DNA from: Oscillospiraceae bacterium
GTDB lineage: Bacteria; Bacillota; Clostridia; Oscillospirales; Ruminococcaceae
Length of the DNA: 64,000 nucleotides
Direction: 5' to 3'
Assembly (NCBI GenBank): GCA_017466885.1
Contig: JAFTTH010000010.1
Coordinates: forward strand, 1-64,000
Shown: positions 8,635 to 17,138 of the stretch, one piece after another
Numbering within the stretch: the first letter of the stretch is position 1
How the letters are laid out: the number at the start of each line of letters is the position of its first letter
Program-made: the position numbers and the translations under genes
The notes under the pieces: generated by a model
Told to the model about the DNA's origin: nothing
The model's input: the letters and a program-made list of their open reading frames with translations, nothing else
Database searches by the model: none

Positions 8635-10281
8635 TTAAAGGGTAGCGCGGGCTTCGCTGATCCGGCGGAGAACCCGTTCTTTCCCCAGCAGTTTCATCAC
8701 AGAGCATAGATCGGGGGAGTTGGTCCGCCCCGTTACCGCAACGCGGAGCACCCCGCTGACATCTCCCACATGGCCCTTAAAGGCCTCAGGGTTTTTCTTA
8801 TATGCCTTCACATCGGGGGAGAAGCCAAGCTCGGCGGAAAGCTCCTTGACCTGGGCAAACCAGGCGTCGTTTTCCAGGGAGGGATCGTAAAGCTCGGTGT
8901 ACCGGTCGAGGATCGTTGCAGCATCAGCAGGATCGACCTTTTCGGAGAATCCATCCTGCCGGGCAAAAAGCTCCTCATAGAATAAGGACATATAGGGCTT
9001 GAATTCGCTATACAGCGCAATATCCTTCCGGGGCTTGGGGCCACCTCTGCCAATGGCAAGAATGGCCCGGGCGTAATCGGGATCGGCAGAAAGGAGAGCG
9101 TAAAAATCGGGATCGTATTCCCGGGCCCAGTCGGCAAGCAGGGAATAGACCTCCTCGGCAGACATCGCCGCAATCACATTTTTGCTGACATCCCGAAGCT
9201 TATCCAGGTCAAACAAAGACCCTGAAACACTCATCTTTTCGCAGGAGAAGGGGAATTCCTCCACCGGGGCGGCAGGATTGGCAATCCGCCACTCCTCAAA
9301 GTTGGAGTTCAGAAGGGTCAGAAGATATTCCTTCACCGAAGGAACGGGATACCCCTCCGAAAGGTAGAAATCCAGCGCCAGCTCGGGATCCTTCCGCTTG
9401 GAAAGCTTCCGTTTGCCGCCGTTTTCCATCTTCATCAACTGGGCGGTATGACAATATTCGGGGGGTTGCCAGCCCAATGCCTGGAAAAGCTCCAGATGGA
9501 TGGGCAGGGTTGCCAGCCACTCCTCACCCCGGACGACGTGGGTTGTCCGCATCAGGTGATCGTCCACCACGTGGGCGAAATGGTAGGTGGGGATTCCATC
9601 TGATTTGAGCAGCACAACATCCTGATCGTTGGCAGTCAGCTCAAGGTTGCCCTTGATGCAGTCTTTATGAGCGATCTTTTCCGCTCCGGTGCCGTTGCTC
9701 TTAAAGCGAAGAACGTAAGGCTGGCCGGCGGCGAGCTTTTCTTTGATCTGCTCCAGGGTCAGATTCCGGCAGCGGGCGTAAGAGCCGTAATAACCGAAGT
9801 TGGCTTTTTCCGCCTCCTGGGCGCTCCGCATCTGCTCCAGCTCCTCCTCGGTGCAGAAGCAGGGGTAGGCCCTCCCCTGGCGGATCAGCTCCTTGGCAAA
9901 TACGTGATAGGTCTCGGCGCGCTGACGCTGACGGTAGGGGCCGTAATCTCCCCGCTCACCGTCAATCCCGGCGCCTTCATCAAAGGCCAGGCCAAACCGG
10001 GAAAAGGTGGACAGGATGGTCTCTACCCCTCCGGCGACCTCGCGCTTGGCGTCGGTATCCTCAATGCGAAGATAGAAAACACCGCCGCTGCGGTGGGCAA
10101 GCCGTTCATCCGTCAGGGCGCCGAAGAGATTGCCTAAGTGCATAAACCCGGTGGGGGAGGGGGCGATCCGGGTGACCATTGCGCCCTCCGGCAGGTTTCG
10201 GGGCGGATACTGGGCCTCCAGCTCCGCGGGAGTTTTTTGGGAGTCGGGCAGAAGCAGCTCGCTCAATGCATTCCAGTCCAT
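8635..10281 (-). CDS. gltX: Glutamyl-tRNA synthetase
   Basis: GluRS attaches glutamate to tRNA-Glu. The HIGH region reads [20 protein letters not shown] and the KMSKS region [11 protein letters not shown]. It is about 548 residues, longer than the roughly 485 of E. coli GluRS, with the extra length mainly in the C-terminal anticodon-binding part. The ATG at 10290 directly abuts AAAGGA. The in-frame ATG at 10281 has better spacing, so I chose it. It is first in a two-gene operon with glnS. In organisms with both enzymes GluRS is expected to discriminate against tRNA-Gln, but the sequence alone cannot confirm this. Confidence 0.93.
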   Translation of the reverse strand: MDWNALSELLLPDSQKTPAELEAQYPPRNLPEGAMVTRIAPSPTGFMHLGNLFGALTDERLAHRSGGVFYLRIEDTDAKREVAGGVETILSTFSRFGLAFDEGAGIDGERGDYGPYRQRQRAETYHVFAKELIRQGRAYPCFCTEEELEQMRSAQEAEKANFGYYGSYARCRNLTLEQIKEKLAAGQPYVLRFKSNGTGAEKIAHKDCIKGNLELTANDQDVVLLKSDGIPTYHFAHVVDDHLMRTTHVVRGEEWLATLPIHLELFQALGWQPPEYCHTAQLMKMENGGKRKLSKRKDPELALDFYLSEGYPVPSVKEYLLTLLNSNFEEWRIANPAAPVEEFPFSCEKMSVSGSLFDLDKLRDVSKNVIAAMSAEEVYSLLADWAREYDPDFYALLSADPDYARAILAIGRGGPKPRKDIALYSEFKPYMSLFYEELFARQDGFSEKVDPADAATILDRYTELYDPSLENDAWFAQVKELSAELGFSPDVKAYKKNPEAFKGHVGDVSGVLRVAVTGRTNSPDLCSVMKLLGKERVLRRISEARATL

Positions 10282-10356
10282 CTGTTCCATTCCTTTACCG
10301 TATCATATGGGGGAGAGGGCAGTACGCCATTCTCCCAAAAAGGGACATATATTAAA

Positions 10357-10385
10357 AGTATATCACACTTTTTTTAAAAAACCAA
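10357..10385 (-). promoter_or_regulatory. Possible promoter of gltX-glnS
   Basis: On the minus strand TTGGTT (10380-10385), 17 bp, and TATACT (10357-10362). The -10 is good and the -35 weak. A TTGACA lies further upstream, but its spacing (27 bp) is wrong. No T-box leader is visible. Confidence 0.45.
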
Positions 10386-10439
10386 TATCTGTCAAAACTT
10401 TTTTCCGTTCAAAATCCTGCTTTTCTTCTCTTACAAAAC

Positions 10440-10469
10440 TTGACACCCTCCGCAGATATGAGATATAAT
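10440..10469 (+). promoter_or_regulatory. Promoter of the regulator/acyl-CoA ligase/glycerate kinase operon
   Basis: Perfect TTGACA (10440-10445) and perfect TATAAT (10464-10469) with an 18-bp spacer, 37 bp before the first start codon. Confidence 0.85.
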
Positions 10470-10506
10470 TACCATATCTATACTTTCTTGCAAAGGAGCC
10501 TTAATT

Positions 10507-11055
10507 ATGCGCGACGAACTGAAGGAAATCGCTGCCCGAATTCAGGAGCTACGGACCATTCTTGACCTTTCGGTAGAAGAGGTGGCGCAACGAGTCGGCT
10601 GCCCGGCCGACGAATATGAAAAATACGAAACCGCCCAGATCGATATCCCCATCAGCGCGCTTTATGAAATTGCCTCCGCATTGGAAACGGATTTTACCGT
10701 TTTGCTGACCGGCGAAGCCCCCCGGATGTCCACCCAGACCGTTACCCGCAAGGGAGAAGGGCTGGCGGTGGAGCGGTATCCCGGGTATGATTATTCCAGC
10801 CTTGCCTTTAACTTTGCCGGCAAGGAGATGGAACCGATGCTGGTGACCCTCTCCCCCGAAACGGACCCGCCCCGCCCGGTAATGCACGGTGGCCAGGAGT
10901 TTAACTATGTCCTGAAGGGGACAGTCTGCGTCAATATCGGCGGCAAGGACTATCTGCTGCAGGAAGGGGATTGCGTTTATTTTGACCCTACCCGTCCTCA
11001 TAGCCAACGGGCGGTGGATGGGGAGGCAACCTTCCTGACTGTCATCAAGGAATAA
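10507..11055 (+). CDS. XRE-family regulator with C-terminal cupin sensor
   Basis: The 182-residue protein has an N-terminal helix-turn-helix of the Cro/C1 type (residues about 8-63, with LSVEEVAQRVGCPADEYEKYE). A cupin_2 barrel follows (about 110-180, with HGGQEFNYVLKGTVCVNIGGKDYLLQEGDCVYFDPTRPHSQRA). This layout is widespread among small regulators of amine, acid or acyl-CoA metabolism, where the cupin binds a small ligand. It is first in an operon and the acyl-CoA ligase follows after 15 bp, each gene with a strong AAAGGAG site. It therefore probably senses the ligase's substrate or product. The ligand is not known. Confidence 0.85.
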   Translation: MRDELKEIAARIQELRTILDLSVEEVAQRVGCPADEYEKYETAQIDIPISALYEIASALETDFTVLLTGEAPRMSTQTVTRKGEGLAVERYPGYDYSSLAFNFAGKEMEPMLVTLSPETDPPRPVMHGGQEFNYVLKGTVCVNIGGKDYLLQEGDCVYFDPTRPHSQRAVDGEATFLTVIKE

Positions 11056-11070
11056 CAAAGGAGCTTTCTT

Positions 11071-12744
11071 ATGCTGAGTCGTTTCCTGCCCCGTGTGGAG
11101 TTTGACTCCTACGAGGACTTTATTACCAACTATCAACTGAATATCCCCGAAAACTTCAACTTCGGCTACGATATTGTGGACGAATGGGCCCGGATCGAGC
11201 CGGAAAAGCAGGCTCTTGTCTGGTGCAATGACGAGCTTGCCGTCAAGCGCTTTACCTTTACCGATGTCAAACGGATGAGTGATAAGGCCGCTTCCCTTTT
11301 TGCCTCCCTGGGACTAAAAAAAGGAGACCGGGTGATGCTGATCCTCAAGCAGCGTCCCGAGGTCTGGTTCTCAATGGTGGGTCTGTTTAAGCTGGGCGCG
11401 GTCTGCATTCCGGCCTCCTTCCAGCTGACCCCCAAGGATATTGTCTACCGCTGCAATATGGCAGATGTGAAGATGGTTCTCTCGGTCAACGAGCCGGAGA
11501 TCCTCAAGCATATTCAGGGCTCTATGGCCGACTGCCCCACCGTCCGTCATTGGGGATTGCTGGGCGGCGAGACTCCCGAGGGCTTTTTTGATTACGGTGC
11601 GGCGCTGGATGCCGCTTCGGAGGAGTGGGCCCGTCCCACCGGGGATGCCGCCACCACCAACTCTGACCCGATGCTTACTTATTTTACCAGCGGCACCTCC
11701 GGAATGCCCAAAATGGTGCTCCACGATTATACCCACCCCCTGGGGCATATCGTTACCGCAAAATATTGGCAGCAGGTGGAAAATAACGGGATCCACCTGA
11801 CCCAGTCCGATTCCGGCTGGGCCAAGTTCGGCTGGGGAAAGATCTTCGGCCAGTGGATCTGCGGAAGTGCCATCGGCGCTTACGATACCGAAAAATTCTC
11901 TCCCTCCGGAATGCTTGCTATGCTGCGGGTGATCCGTCCGACCACCTTCTGCGCCCCTCCCACCATCTACCGGTTTATGATTAAGGAAAACCTGACCCGG
12001 GAGGATTTTGCTTCGGTCAAGCACGCCTGCATCGCCGGCGAGCCCCTCAATCCCGAGGTCTTTTACCGCTTCCGGGATCTGACCGGACTGGAGCTCCGGG
12101 ATGGCTTTGGCCAGACCGAGGGCTCGGTAATGCTTGCAAACTTCAAATGGCTGGAGATCAAGCCCGGCTCGGCAGGCCGCCCTGCCCCGCTGTATCATCT
12201 GGATATTGTGGATCGGAACGGCAAGAGCTGTGAGGAAGGAATCGTCGGGTCGATCGTTGCCCGGGATGTGGACAAACACCACCCCACCGGCCTCTTCCGG
12301 TGCTATTATAAGGATGAGGCTGCTACCGCAAAAAGCTTTGTCAACGGGATGTATTTTACCGGGGATATGGCCTGGCGGGATGAGGACGGTTACTTCTGGT
12401 TTACCGGCCGGGATGATGACGTGATCAAATGCTCCGGCTACCGGATCGGGCCCTTTGAGGTAGAGAGTGCGCTGATGGAGCATCCCTCGGTGCTGGAATG
12501 CGCTGTGACTGCTGCTCCCGACCCGGTCAGAGGGCAGGTGGTCAAGGCGACCATTGTGCTGGCCCGGGGCTATTCCCCCTCGGAGGAACTGAAAAAAGAG
12601 CTTCAGAACCACGTGAAAAAGGTGACCGCACCTTATAAGTATCCCCGGATCGTGGAATTTGTGGAGGAGCTTCCCAAAACCACCAGCGGCAAGATCCGCC
12701 GGGTTGAGATCCGCCAGCGGGATCAGGAAGGCACCTCTAACTGA
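11071..12744 (+). CDS. AMP-forming acyl-CoA synthetase (acetyl-CoA synthetase-like)
   Basis: A 557-residue adenylate-forming enzyme that activates a carboxylic acid with ATP and couples it to CoA. The P-loop-like motif is YFTSGTSGMPKMVLHD at about 206-221. The A5 motif is DGFGQTEG, the A7/A8 hinge is YFTGDMAWRDEDGYFWFTGRDDDVIKCSGYRIG (read in parts), and the catalytic lysine motif PKTTSGKIRR lies near the C-terminus. The overall pattern resembles medium-chain acyl-CoA synthetases more than acetate-specific Acs. The substrate cannot be read from the sequence. The gene lies between the cupin regulator and glycerate kinase in one operon. Confidence 0.87.
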   Translation: MLSRFLPRVEFDSYEDFITNYQLNIPENFNFGYDIVDEWARIEPEKQALVWCNDELAVKRFTFTDVKRMSDKAASLFASLGLKKGDRVMLILKQRPEVWFSMVGLFKLGAVCIPASFQLTPKDIVYRCNMADVKMVLSVNEPEILKHIQGSMADCPTVRHWGLLGGETPEGFFDYGAALDAASEEWARPTGDAATTNSDPMLTYFTSGTSGMPKMVLHDYTHPLGHIVTAKYWQQVENNGIHLTQSDSGWAKFGWGKIFGQWICGSAIGAYDTEKFSPSGMLAMLRVIRPTTFCAPPTIYRFMIKENLTREDFASVKHACIAGEPLNPEVFYRFRDLTGLELRDGFGQTEGSVMLANFKWLEIKPGSAGRPAPLYHLDIVDRNGKSCEEGIVGSIVARDVDKHHPTGLFRCYYKDEAATAKSFVNGMYFTGDMAWRDEDGYFWFTGRDDDVIKCSGYRIGPFEVESALMEHPSVLECAVTAAPDPVRGQVVKATIVLARGYSPSEELKKELQNHVKKVTAPYKYPRIVEFVEELPKTTSGKIRRVEIRQRDQEGTSN

Positions 12745-12772
12745 CGAAATACGATTACAAGCGAGGCATAAA

Positions 12773-13900
12773 ATGAAAACAGTTTTTGCACTTGACTCCT
12801 TTAAGGGTTCTATTTCCAGTATAGATGCCTGCCGCCGCTGTGCGGAGGAGTTCCTTGCCGTTTTTCCTGACGGTGAGGCCGTCTGCGTTCCCATTGCGGA
12901 CGGTGGCGAGGGTACCGTGGAGGCCATCCACCACGTTTTGGGGGGCGAAATGATTACCAAGACCGTTACCGGTCCGGACTTTCGTCCTGTTTCAGCGTCC
13001 TATCTTTATATTGCTGAAACAAAAACTGCGGTGATCGAAATGGCCGCCGCCTCGGGTCTGCCCCTGATGGAGATCCCCACCGCCGGCGGATCCACCACCC
13101 GGGGAACGGGAGAGCTGATGCTGGATGCCGCCCTTCGGGGTGCGGAGCAGATCATCCTCGGCCTGGGAGGCAGTGCCACTAACGACGGTGGCACCGGTGC
13201 TCTGGAAGCGATGGGTGTTCGCTTCCGGAAGGCGGATGGATCTCTCCTGACCCCTACTGGCTTTACTTTGAAGGAGCTTGCTTCGATTGATGTTTCAGGG
13301 CTTTGTGAGGCTGTAAAGAACTGTCAGATCACCATTGCCTGTGATGTTTCCAACCCCCTCTGCGGTGCGCAGGGTGCCTCCGCGATTTACGGCCCCCAGA
13401 AGGGCGCCACTCCCGAGGAGGTTGCCATTCTGGATGCAAACCTGCATCACTTTGCAGAAGTTGCCGCCACCGTTACCGAGAAGGACCTTTTGGGCCTGGT
13501 GGGAGGAGGTGCCGCCGGCGGAATGGCCGCCGGGATTTCCGGCTTTCTCAACTGCCGGCTGCAGTCGGGAATCGAGCTGGTGCTTGACACGGTAAACTTC
13601 AGCTCCATCATCGCCGGGGCGGACCTGGTGGTGACCGGGGAAGGCCGGATTGACCATCAGAGTGCCTGCGGAAAGGTCATCTCCGGAATTGGAGACCGTT
13701 GCAAGGCCGCCGGAATTCCCGCCATTGCCATCGTGGGAGATATGGGGGACGGTTACGCCGCCGCCTATGATTTCGGTATCACCGCCGTGTTCAGCACCAA
13801 CCACCTGGCCGCCCCCTTCAAGGAGGTCCGCCACCGCGCGGCAGAGGATCTGTCTGATACCGCCCGGAATGTGTTCCGTTTCCTGGGTGCTATGAAGTAA
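12773..13900 (+). CDS. glxK: Glycerate kinase (GlxK/GarK family)
   Basis: Glycerate kinase phosphorylates D-glycerate with ATP, most members giving 2-phosphoglycerate, which enters glycolysis. The 375-residue protein starts MKTVFALDSFKGSISS, close to the family's usual opening. It contains VPIADGGEGT, LGLGGSATNDGGTGALEAMG and the C-terminal VVTGEGRIDHQS block, all conserved in the family. A reading frame extends 38 codons upstream into the ligase gene, but that part has no homologous look, and the ATG at 12773 gives the standard length. It is the last gene of the operon and is closed by a strong terminator. Confidence 0.92.
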   Translation: MKTVFALDSFKGSISSIDACRRCAEEFLAVFPDGEAVCVPIADGGEGTVEAIHHVLGGEMITKTVTGPDFRPVSASYLYIAETKTAVIEMAAASGLPLMEIPTAGGSTTRGTGELMLDAALRGAEQIILGLGGSATNDGGTGALEAMGVRFRKADGSLLTPTGFTLKELASIDVSGLCEAVKNCQITIACDVSNPLCGAQGASAIYGPQKGATPEEVAILDANLHHFAEVAATVTEKDLLGLVGGGAAGGMAAGISGFLNCRLQSGIELVLDTVNFSSIIAGADLVVTGEGRIDHQSACGKVISGIGDRCKAAGIPAIAIVGDMGDGYAAAYDFGITAVFSTNHLAAPFKEVRHRAAEDLSDTARNVFRFLGAMK

Positions 13901-13913
13901 AAACTGCAAAAAG

Positions 13914-13956
13914 AAAAGCACGCAAGCGTTTGGGTTCGCTTGTGTGCTTTTTTATT
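13914..13956. terminator. Bidirectional terminator after glycerate kinase
   Basis: A 15-bp stem (13914-13928 with 13937-13951, one G-T pair), with TTTTTT at the plus-strand end and an A-rich left flank. It also serves the convergent membrane-protein gene. Confidence 0.88.
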
Positions 13957-14011
13957 GTCTGCATTGCAGCCGCAGATGAAAACCCTGGACCGGTCAGGGG
14001 TTTACCTCCGA

Positions 14012-14626
14012 CTACTGGGCGTCCAGCATCGGCAGGGACTGGGCCGGCTTATTCCGGATAGCAAAGAGGAAGAAGGGGAAGATGATGCTGAATACGATGG
14101 ACAGAATAAGGAACAAAACCTTTTTGTCCGGTGCATAGTCAGCGTAAATCTGGTACAGGCAAACATACTGCAGAATGCACAGTGCAATATAAGGGATGAA
14201 CGCTACCAGCTCCAGCAGAAGCATAACGATCATCACCAGCATAGACGGCATGGCGGCCATAGCAGTGCCTTCCGTGCGCATTCCAAGCATACCGACCACG
14301 ATAAATATGACATAAAGCAACAGAGCCAGCGCTCCAATTCCCACAGGCACCAGACTGCAGATGAGCATCCATACCCGGAGAGAGGATTTCTTGTCAGTTG
14401 TCTTCTCCCGGATATCGTCCGCTACCTTGCCCAGCTGGAACCAGCTTACAATGGGGAAAAATGCCATCCAACCACCGGAGAGGCCTCTGTTTTTTGCAAT
14501 GGTCAGCATCGAAACACCGTAAATGATATAGGTCACAATGCTGAAAAGAAAAAGAACACCCAAGAGAAGCAGTAAAAAGATCATTACAATTCCGCTGATG
14601 CTTGCAGCACTTGCCGCTACTTCCAT
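14012..14626 (-). CDS. Multi-pass membrane protein of unknown function
   Basis: I do not recognise a family. The 204-residue protein has about five hydrophobic segments (roughly residues 9-36, 50-62, 84-110, 123-152 and 168-188). The short charged loop VADDIREKTTDKKSS sits between the second and third. There is no signal peptide beyond the first helix and no catalytic motif. The pattern loosely resembles small DUF4870/DUF805-type integral membrane proteins. It stands alone, convergent with glycerate kinase. Confidence 0.7.
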   Translation of the reverse strand: MEVAASAASISGIVMIFLLLLLGVLFLFSIVTYIIYGVSMLTIAKNRGLSGGWMAFFPIVSWFQLGKVADDIREKTTDKKSSLRVWMLICSLVPVGIGALALLLYVIFIVVGMLGMRTEGTAMAAMPSMLVMIVMLLLELVAFIPYIALCILQYVCLYQIYADYAPDKKVLFLILSIVFSIIFPFFLFAIRNKPAQSLPMLDAQ

Positions 14627-14690
14627 TTTCGTTACCTCCGTATTTGCCCGCAGGCAGTTTTATTTTGTTTTGGAAGGAAACGCCTTCCGG

Positions 14691-15494
14691 TTACCGATTC
14701 AGATAGATCCGCTCAAAGTTGTTGGCAAAGATATCCTCCCGTTCCGCTTCGGTCAGGGGGATGGTCATAAACCGTTCCAGCTCCTCCCGGTGATCCCACA
14801 TGGGGAAATCGGTGCCGAAAAGAAACCGCTGATGCCCGAATTTCCGGATCAGCTCCGCCGCTTCCTGGGGGGAGAGCATAAAGAGGGCGGAGGAGGTGTC
14901 AAAAAAGATATTGGGGCAATCTTCGTATACGTCCGCCTCCTGCCACCGGCGGTAGCCGCCGAAGTGGGCCGCCTGAAGCTGAAGCCGGGGGAAGGCCTTT
15001 GCCACCTTGACCAGGCGGGCGGGGGCGGAATAATCGTACCGATCGTCCCCCATATGGAAAAGGATGGGAAGCCGCCCCTCAAGGGCCTCATAAACCGGCA
15101 TCATCGCCGGGTCGTCAATATCAAAGGTTTGAAAATCGGGGTGGAACTTGATTCCGTGCAACCCCAGGGAGAGAATCCGCTCAATCTCGGAAAGATTTTC
15201 TCCGAAATGGGGGTGCAGGGTGCCCAGCCCAAAAAATTCCGGATGCGCATCACATTCCGCCGCCACAAAATCGTTAATGGACTGCACCTGCTCGGGACGG
15301 GTGGCGGTGGAGCAGACGAGGTAACGCTCGGTGCCGATTTGGGCACCGCTTTCCAAAAGCCGCTCCACTGAGCCTTCACTGCTCATAGGGACATTATAAA
15401 ACTCACCAATGGAATTGGCGGCTTTTGCGGCGATCTTGTGGGGGAAGATGTGGGTATGTGCGTCGATGATCCGGTAGGTCTTTGCTTGCTGCAT
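14691..15494 (-). CDS. Amidohydrolase-related metal-dependent hydrolase
   Basis: A 267-residue TIM-barrel hydrolase of the Amidohydro_2 group. The metal-binding DAHTHIFP lies at about 11-18. GIKFHPDFQ, ILFHMGDDR, AAHFGG and LFGTDFPM (the last carrying the conserved Asp after strand 8) follow in the expected order. Members include decarboxylases and lactonases, and the substrate here is not predictable. The ATG has an AAGGAG site about 13 bases upstream, a long spacing. It lies between the unknown membrane protein and the E2/CAT-like gene, all on the minus strand with separate spacers. Confidence 0.82.
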   Translation of the reverse strand: MQQAKTYRIIDAHTHIFPHKIAAKAANSIGEFYNVPMSSEGSVERLLESGAQIGTERYLVCSTATRPEQVQSINDFVAAECDAHPEFFGLGTLHPHFGENLSEIERILSLGLHGIKFHPDFQTFDIDDPAMMPVYEALEGRLPILFHMGDDRYDYSAPARLVKVAKAFPRLQLQAAHFGGYRRWQEADVYEDCPNIFFDTSSALFMLSPQEAAELIRKFGHQRFLFGTDFPMWDHREELERFMTIPLTEAEREDIFANNFERIYLNR

Positions 15495-15551
15495 TTTAAA
15501 AAGCCATCTCCTTGATGGTGCGGGGATTACCCGGGGAATATTTCGCTAAAA

Positions 15552-16409
15552 TCAGGGAATGTCTTCCACCTTGGCCTCCAGAGGAATTTCCAGCTGGGAG
15601 GGATCCATCAGGAGCTTCTGGAAGATCTTCAGGGAACGGGCAAAGTAAAGTCCGTCGCAGAACCGCTCGTCCATCACGACGCCCATAGGCATCAGCTTGG
15701 ACTGGACAATTTCACCGTGGCGATCGTAGGTCGGCTTTTTCCGCTCCTTACCCATAGCCACAAAGAGACCGGTGGTGCCGAACTCATAAACATGGTGATA
15801 GATGGAGTTGATTCCCAGGGATTTCATATTGGTCAGAAATACCGAGGTGTGGAAGGGGCTTGCCTCGATGACCGCCTTAGGCATCATCTCGTGGCGATCC
15901 AGGAACATCAGGAAGGCCACCACGCCCTTGACCAAAAAGCCGGGCACCTTCATTACCAGGCCGGCCAGAGCATCACTCTTGGTTTCGCCGTCCTTCTTCT
16001 GAACCTTGTCGATGGCCTTTTGGACTGTTTCAGCGATCTCAAATACTGTTTCTGTTCCGTCAAACTCCAGTTTAACGGTGGTATTTCCGTTTTCGTCCCG
16101 GAGGCTGGAGGGGATTGCAAAGCTGATCCAGATCTTTTTGCGGGTGTAGATCTTACCGTTGAAAACGAAACGGTTGAGAGCAGGGCGGAGGGCGATCACC
16201 CGGACGATCATAGCGATCATCAGCTTCATATAGTTCAGATCATAGCCTTCCTCACGCTTCTGCTTAATGTAAGCGTCCAGCGCCTCACAGGGGAGATCGT
16301 CGCTGAACATATTCATGGAATCGGTACGCGTTTTCATAATGAAGGGGATGATTCTCATGTGGGGGCTCATACCCCGGACTCTTCGGCCATCATAGCGGTT
16401 TCCGAACAT
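15552..16409 (-). CDS. Stand-alone 2-oxoacid dehydrogenase E2 / CAT-fold protein lacking the catalytic His
   Basis: About 285 residues with the chloramphenicol-acetyltransferase/E2 catalytic fold only. No lipoyl or subunit-binding domain is present, and no E1 or E3 gene is nearby. The C-terminal block MGVVMDERFCDGLYFARSL aligns with the E2 active-site block DHRVVDG, but Glu takes the place of the catalytic His. The ATG at 16409 has GGAAGG nine bases upstream. The ATG at 16418 directly abuts the same site, so 16409 is preferred. I think similar proteins occur in Clostridia under the name E2, but a classical acyltransferase role is doubtful without the His. The function is unknown. Confidence 0.7.
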   Translation of the reverse strand: MFGNRYDGRRVRGMSPHMRIIPFIMKTRTDSMNMFSDDLPCEALDAYIKQKREEGYDLNYMKLMIAMIVRVIALRPALNRFVFNGKIYTRKKIWISFAIPSSLRDENGNTTVKLEFDGTETVFEIAETVQKAIDKVQKKDGETKSDALAGLVMKVPGFLVKGVVAFLMFLDRHEMMPKAVIEASPFHTSVFLTNMKSLGINSIYHHVYEFGTTGLFVAMGKERKKPTYDRHGEIVQSKLMPMGVVMDERFCDGLYFARSLKIFQKLLMDPSQLEIPLEAKVEDIP

Positions 16410-16426
16410 TTCTACCATCCTTCCGG

Positions 16427-16444
16427 TGCCGTGAATTCACGGCA
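16427..16444. repeat. Perfect 18-bp palindrome in the leader of the E2-like gene
   Basis: TGCCGTGAATTCACGGCA is perfectly self-complementary with an EcoRI site at its centre. It lies between the E2-like gene and its likely upstream promoter. On the plus strand it is followed by a T-rich run, but no plus-strand gene precedes it, so an operator or leader hairpin is more likely than a terminator. Confidence 0.5.
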
Positions 16445-16560
16445 TCTCTTTATTCTTTTTTATTATAAACGATTTTTGTTCAAAAGAAAAGGTTTTTTTC
16501 GGATTCTGCCGTATTTTGCGGAAATTTCCCCTCTTTTGAGGGGTGAATCACCCACCGGGG

Positions 16561-16589
16561 TTGCAAAATGACTGCAAAAACGGTATAAT
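16561..16589 (+). promoter_or_regulatory. Promoter of the flavin reductase/manA pair
   Basis: TTGCAA (16561-16566), 17 bp, TATAAT (16584-16589), 34 bp before the start codon. Confidence 0.8.
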
Positions 16590-16623
16590 AAGGGAAATTC
16601 CTGCGTAGAAAGGGTGCTTTGCG

Positions 16624-17127
16624 ATGGAACAATTCCGGCAGATTCTCCCCGAGGAGCTGGGGGACAACCCCTTTTCCCTGATCGGAAAGGACTGGCTGCT
16701 TTTGACGGCCGGCGCTCCCGAGGATCATAATACGATGACAGTCAGTTGGGCGGGAATGGGCGTTTTATGGAATAAAAATGTCTGCACCGCTTATGTCCGC
16801 CCCCAGCGGCATACCTTCGGATTTATGGAGCGGGAGGAGTATTTTACCCTCTCGGCCTACCCCGAGGAATACCGGGAGGCCCTTCGGGTTTGCGGCACGA
16901 AATCCGGAAGGGAGATCAATAAAGCCGCCGAAACAGGGCTGACCCCCTTTGATGCCGGCGGAGCCACCGCCTTTGAGGAGGCCCGGCTGGTTCTTCTCTG
17001 CCGCAAGCTGTACGCGCAGGACCTCCGTCCCGAGTGCATTGTGGATCCCGCGGTGGATACCCACTACCCCCAAAAGGACTATCACCGGATGTATATCGGG
17101 GAGATCCTCCGGGTGCTGGTCAAATAG
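16624..17127 (+). CDS. Flavin reductase-like FMN-binding split-barrel protein
   Basis: A 167-residue protein of the flavin reductase (DIM6/NTAB) group. The N-terminal half reads NPFSLIGKDWLLLTAGAPEDHNTMTVSWAGMGVLWNK (read in parts). This is the usual strand-loop pattern in which backbone and Thr/Ser residues hold the FMN phosphate. YVRPQRHTFGFMEREEYFTLS matches the second conserved block. Such proteins bind FMN and may reduce flavin or other substrates with NAD(P)H. The physiological electron acceptor is not known. A GTGCTTT spacer and AGAAAGG precede the ATG. manA follows 11 bp downstream. Confidence 0.85.
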   Translation: MEQFRQILPEELGDNPFSLIGKDWLLLTAGAPEDHNTMTVSWAGMGVLWNKNVCTAYVRPQRHTFGFMEREEYFTLSAYPEEYREALRVCGTKSGREINKAAETGLTPFDAGGATAFEEARLVLLCRKLYAQDLRPECIVDPAVDTHYPQKDYHRMYIGEILRVLVK

Positions 17128-17138
17128 GAGGGACAAAG

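Noticed and set aside
6843-8645. 600-codon plus-strand frame opposite glnS
   Set aside because: It starts inside the GH4 gene and mirrors glnS, whose HIGH and KMSKS motifs are clear.
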